Of a stretch of DNA of 64,000 bases, positions 63,101-64,000 are shown piece after piece. The translations under genes and the position numbers were made by a program. Position 1 is the first letter of the stretch; each line of letters opens with the position of its first letter. Below the pieces are notes generated by a model. The model did not search any database, was not told the DNA's origin, and saw only the letters and a list, made by a program, of their open reading frames with translations. The DNA is taken from the NCBI GenBank assembly GCA_037893225.1, contig JAZGUH010000412.1:1054001-1118000 (forward strand). Reading direction: 5' to 3'. This stretch comes from Hippasteria phrygiana. Its lineage: Eukaryota; Echinodermata; Asteroidea; Valvatida; Goniasteridae.

Positions 63101-64000
63101 TTTCTTTTTCTAGCTCCGTACCTTGAGTGGCTTTTAACATCGTTCGAGGCAAACTTTTAAAAAAAAAATCCCAAAACCAAAAACAACATATCACCCTAGC
63201 AACCACTGTGCTCCCTGTTTCGGTAAATAAATCTTTGGAATATGATTTAAATTTTTTTTTATATCAAATCAGAAATCGATTTCCACCCTGGTTATTTCTG
63301 TTTGTACAAATGTAACTTCACAGAGCGACTTCTAATAATAATAATAATAATACAGGTTCTAAATATAGTGCTTTTAGCAAGATCAAAGCGCTTTACATAT
63401 TATTACCCCCCGGTCATCAGACCCATTAATCATTCCTGAAACCTTCTCAGCTCCCTGGGGAGTATACAGCCCCGGCTGCTATTTTAAGCGCTAATCAACC
63501 ACATAACCATCACTGCCCTCACAGCTACCCATTTACTCCTGGGTGGAGAGAAGCAACTTGTGACAAAGTGCCTTGCTCAAGGACACAAGCACCAAGACCC
63601 CAGCCGGTCTTGAACCCACAATCTGCAGTGTCACCGAGATCTTGAGTTCAATACACTAAGCCACAAGGCAACAGCGCTCCACCTTCTACAATTTTTTTCT
63701 GCGCAATGTGTCACATTTTATACACTGATGCTTGAGAAATGATTGAATTAGTACAGTGTTGGTTTTTAGTGAAATGAGTGTTTGAAACTTTGTCATTATT
63801 TCTTAAAAAGTGTTTGAAACATGTAAAAAGAAATAAATATTTTACGCCAAAAAATATGTTCATCCTTCCACTGTTTTACATTTAGGTTGGCACCAATCTG
63901 GTGAATGTGAATGTCAGCAAGAGGAATGAGGTGACGATAAGGGAACTAGGTGGGGCCATGGCACCTATCTGGTTTAATTACTTCTCGGACTGTTCGGCTT
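51047..64000 (+). CDS. ARL16: ARL16, Arf-like GTPase (exons 1-3; 3' end beyond window)
   Basis: ADP-ribosylation-factor-like 16, a divergent small GTPase. Exons: 51047-51107, 61944-61999, 63886-64000 and onward. Exon 1 gives MCLLIGMTGVGKTLLLKRLQ, with the P-loop GMTGVGKT starting almost at the N-terminus as in human ARL16. Exon 2 gives YSSQGSFTESEELSTIPT. Exon 3 gives VGTNLVNVNVSKRNEVTIRE and then LGGAMAPIWFNYFSDCS, matching TVGTNL...ITIRELGGCMGPIWSSYYGNC, with switch II LGG. The first 77 residues and part of the next codon are in the window. Intron 1 (51108-61943) has AT-AC U12-type signals; intron 2 is GT-AG. Divergent neighbour of HGS, as in human. Confidence 0.92.
51838..52150. repeat. 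Two-copy tandem repeat with AGGTCA half-sites
   Basis: Two units of about 150 bp sharing CTTATATGCAAAGTTGAAGT and AACTTGGGTCATGCATT, each with AAAGGTCA motifs. Preceded by TACGTAGTACGTA-type simple sequence at 51755-51820. Confidence 0.75.
52515..52558 (-). ncRNA. Hammerhead-ribozyme-like motif, 3' pseudo-LTR of copy 1
   Basis: Reverse strand reads TTTGAGAAA, then a perfect stem GAACTT-GCTT-AAGTTC, then CGAAAC? core GAAA-CGTC and CAGGCCAGC. This matches stem II, the GAAA box and a GTC cleavage triplet; the CUGANGA box is degenerate (TTGAGAAA). Hammerheads are known in Penelope-like pseudo-LTRs. Activity is uncertain. Confidence 0.55.
52867..55581 (-). CDS. Penelope-like polyprotein, copy 1 (RT + GIY-YIG)
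   Basis: 904-aa ORF, uninterrupted. RT motifs: KPADKGSAVVIMDR, LPKIHKAGNPGRPIVSGNGS, FDVSSLYTNIP (about 447, catalytic Asp), HGTAMGTRMAPSFACLFMG and WRYIDDVFF (about 545, catalytic DD). A Cys-containing linker (CDSRCVVCQTHMQ) leads to the GIY-YIG nuclease (VIYLISCRVCGIQYVGETKN, about 806-840, with R and H further on). RT is telomerase-like in this class. The first Met lies before a TTTTCCACAG acceptor-like site; M14 (MDNSVCTFQQ) may be the true start if the 5' part is spliced. Differs from copy 2 by Pro versus Leu at about residue 84. Confidence 0.93.
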   Translation of the reverse strand: MCTNHIIFSFSTGMDNSVCTFQQLRKAREKALRYSYHQDNYNFFSLSRFIPTGLQLSTSPCLGTLSPPLQRRWNQILHGTSIKPINVLSQQCQTTLQNLHQNIAHLDSELRSSCSDTRYSKFHDEIDKSVSNLDSVLLNRRNKKIGGLLTKQHQRRQRRFRRPRPQSTPPPPSNTVVNLSSSSISDAEHKLLSKGLNFCPTPHTVNQVELSQDLTEYYRRIRLREFFLDSDRCDPEPFRVKSTWVPPKNRVPALETYVQVVSSQVTNPDNFVHRTHDNLRREERLALNALRSRTDIIIKPADKGSAVVIMDRHQYIDEAHRQLNNHTNYICLDSDPTGTFSQEIQQVLDDMRSRDQLSKKAHKFLSPSDCRTARFYLLPKIHKAGNPGRPIVSGNGSPTERISLFIDSFLKPLVPQMPSYIHDTPDFLRKLDGIKNKIPSTAIIGTFDVSSLYTNIPHEEGIRACSSALAKAGHTTPPISDIGTLMRLVLTKNNFSFLGKHYLQVHGTAMGTRMAPSFACLFMGDLEERMLASAPCRPWVWWRYIDDVFFIWTSDQDSLETFINHINSFHRTIKFTSEYSVHQTNFLDVTIRKEDNSVTTDLYSKPTDTHQYLHSSSCHPRHCKTGIAFSQALRLRRICSNNSDFSHHVQVLKNNLVARGHSSRQVQRAIARAKSITRDFALKKKTPSTNADPKIPLVTTFHPSLPPLRKITNDNHHILHTSDRLARAAPDNPILAYRRPRNLRDLIVRAEVPTLAASPPIQHGTFKCDSRCVVCQTHMQESDSFSGHSSGTTHRTNGNITCNTSNVIYLISCRVCGIQYVGETKNTLKKRFYGHRSTVNTKKIDTPVGHHFNLPNHSISDMILQGIESLFHRKDSVRLSREKVWMKRLRTIQPHGLNIQEGND
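55802..55845 (-). ncRNA. Hammerhead-like motif, 5' pseudo-LTR of copy 1
   Basis: Same sequence and strand as the 52515 motif, GAACTTGCTTAAGTTC stem intact, GAAACGTC core. Confidence 0.5.
56377..56420 (+). ncRNA. Hammerhead-like motif, 5' pseudo-LTR of copy 2
   Basis: Same motif on the plus strand, but with one C to T change in the stem (AAGTTTGAAACGTC), which weakens the closing pair next to GAAA. Confidence 0.45.
56641..59355 (+). CDS. Penelope-like polyprotein, copy 2 (RT + GIY-YIG)
   Basis: 904-aa ORF with the same motifs and positions as copy 1 in the opposite strand. Catalytic residues of RT (FDVSSLYTNIP, YIDDVF) and GIY-YIG nuclease (YLISC...QYVGET) are all present. I noticed only one residue difference (Leu at about 84) and a few silent changes. 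Both copies therefore look coding-competent and very recently derived from one another. Confidence 0.93.
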   Translation: MCTNHIIFSFSTGMDNSVCTFQQLRKAREKALRYSYHQDNYNFFSLSRFIPTGLQLSTSPCLGTLSPPLQRRWNQILHGTSIKLINVLSQQCQTTLQNLHQNIAHLDSELRSSCSDTRYSKFHDEIDKSVSNLDSVLLNRRNKKIGGLLTKQHQRRQRRFRRPRPQSTPPPPSNTVVNLSSSSISDAEHKLLSKGLNFCPTPHTVNQVELSQDLTEYYRRIRLREFFLDSDRCDPEPFRVKSTWVPPKNRVPALETYVQVVSSQVTNPDNFVHRTHDNLRREERLALNALRSRTDIIIKPADKGSAVVIMDRHQYIDEAHRQLNNHTNYICLDSDPTGTFSQEIQQVLDDMRSRDQLSKKAHKFLSPSDCRTARFYLLPKIHKAGNPGRPIVSGNGSPTERISLFIDSFLKPLVPQMPSYIHDTPDFLRKLDGIKNKIPSTAIIGTFDVSSLYTNIPHEEGIRACSSALAKAGHTTPPISDIGTLMRLVLTKNNFSFLGKHYLQVHGTAMGTRMAPSFACLFMGDLEERMLASAPCRPWVWWRYIDDVFFIWTSDQDSLETFINHINSFHRTIKFTSEYSVHQTNFLDVTIRKEDNSVTTDLYSKPTDTHQYLHSSSCHPRHCKTGIAFSQALRLRRICSNNSDFSHHVQVLKNNLVARGHSSRQVQRAIARAKSITRDFALKKKTPSTNADPKIPLVTTFHPSLPPLRKITNDNHHILHTSDRLARAAPDNPILAYRRPRNLRDLIVRAEVPTLAASPPIQHGTFKCDSRCVVCQTHMQESDSFSGHSSGTTHRTNGNITCNTSNVIYLISCRVCGIQYVGETKNTLKKRFYGHRSTVNTKKIDTPVGHHFNLPNHSISDMILQGIESLFHRKDSVRLSREKVWMKRLRTIQPHGLNIQEGND
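59664..59707 (+). ncRNA. Hammerhead-like motif, 3' pseudo-LTR of copy 2
   Basis: Plus strand copy with intact GAACTTGCTTAAGTTC stem and GAAACGTC core. Confidence 0.55.
60967..61900. other. Non-coding ARL16 intron sequence with inverted repeats
   Basis: Contains a GGGGTCATTCCATACCATAT-type dispersed repeat (about 61340-61640) and a hairpin at about 61741-61797 (AGGTACATTCCATGCCAAAT and its inverse). No exon or RNA gene seen before 61944. Confidence 0.5.
61944..61999 (+). CDS. ARL16: ARL16 coding exon 2
   Basis: 56 nt. The single base from exon 1 plus AT gives Asn, then YSSQGSFTESEELSTIPT. The acceptor is TTTTACAC, with a U12 branch-like TTCCCTGAC at 61926-61934 ten bases upstream. Donor GTAAGT. 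The alternative CAG acceptor at 61953 would need an incoming phase that exon 1 cannot supply. Confidence 0.85.
62260..63110 (+). pseudogene. 5'-truncated non-LTR retrotransposon (RT C-terminal half)
   Basis: 62274-62636 encodes an RT palm fragment with MYVDDSTLCC (YxDD box) and LFGLVISPNLSSWEKYISGI. After a frame break, 62760-63095 carries the typical C-terminal block LSVLYRYFHGTC..., VPQCRTKSYANSFFF and WNSLPGACFP. The 5' half is absent, as in ordinary target-primed truncation. It lies in ARL16 intron 2. Jockey/CR1-type is inferred. Confidence 0.8.
63356..63687 (-). repeat. tRNA-related SINE (reverse copy)
   Basis: The reverse complement carries GTGGGTTCAAGACCGGCTGG (B-box-like) and AGTAAATGGGTAGCTGTGAG, matching the SINE at 15337. 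An AAT microsatellite lies beside it at 63333-63352. Confidence 0.7.
63886..64000 (+). CDS. ARL16: ARL16 coding exon 3 (truncated by window edge)
   Basis: Acceptor ACATTTAG. Encodes VGTNLVNVNVSKRNEVTIRE and LGGAMAPIWFNYFSDCSA. It contains the switch II-equivalent LGG motif that replaces DxxG of typical small GTPases. Open to the end of the sequence. Confidence 0.92.

Overview
This is eukaryotic genomic DNA: split genes with consensus splice sites, long introns, and dense nested transposable elements. The two genes found, the animal-type Penelope-like, piggyBac, hAT and non-LTR elements, and the microsatellite style suggest an invertebrate animal, probably a marine deuterostome. The phylum cannot be fixed from this window alone.

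Two host genes organise the window. (1) HGS (Hrs, ESCRT-0 subunit) lies on the minus strand from its start codon at 50455 to its stop at 1146. I reconstructed all 16 coding exons. They total 2373 nt with consistent phases, giving 790 codons plus a stop, and encode VHS, FYVE, UIM, coiled-coil and Pro/Gln-rich regions ending in a clathrin-box C-terminus. (2) ARL16 (small Arf-like GTPase) lies on the plus strand. It starts at 51047, continues with exons at 61944-61999 and 63886 onward, and runs off the right edge. The two genes are head-to-head with 591 bp between start codons, as in human, so this looks like an ancient bidirectional promoter. ARL16 intron 1 carries U12-type AT-AC splice signals and is 10.8 kb long.

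Almost everything else is mobile or repetitive DNA inside introns. 0-13 kb: HGS exons 9-16, a degraded non-LTR retrotransposon, hAT elements with 8-bp target duplications and several TTAA (piggyBac-type) miniature elements. 13-24 kb: FYVE and VHS-end exons, SINEs, and a 5.7-kb THAP-domain element with a 2.8-kb hAT element nested in it. 24.4-38 kb: a tandem satellite of about 603 bp per unit with eight perfect CRE palindromes (TGACGTCA) in the unit counted, split by a clean 9,247-bp element with 37-bp inverted ends and a TA duplication. 38-43 kb: more inverted-repeat elements and HGS exons 2-4. 43120-47177: a full-length piggyBac with an intact 820-aa transposase, inverted ends and TTAA duplication. 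47323-50358: an unassigned 3.0-kb inverted-repeat element. 52282-60966: a hAT element (8-bp duplication) that contains a 7.3-kb palindrome of two near-identical, apparently intact Penelope-like retroelements (RT plus GIY-YIG), bounded as a whole by one 13-bp target duplication and carrying four hammerhead-like motifs. 61.9-64 kb: ARL16 exons 2-3, a 5'-truncated non-LTR retrotransposon and a SINE.

Host biology: HGS sorts ubiquitinated cargo on early endosomes and ARL16 is a small GTPase. Their pairing probably reflects a shared promoter rather than a shared pathway. The mobile elements have enlarged the HGS locus to about 49 kb for a 2.4-kb coding sequence.
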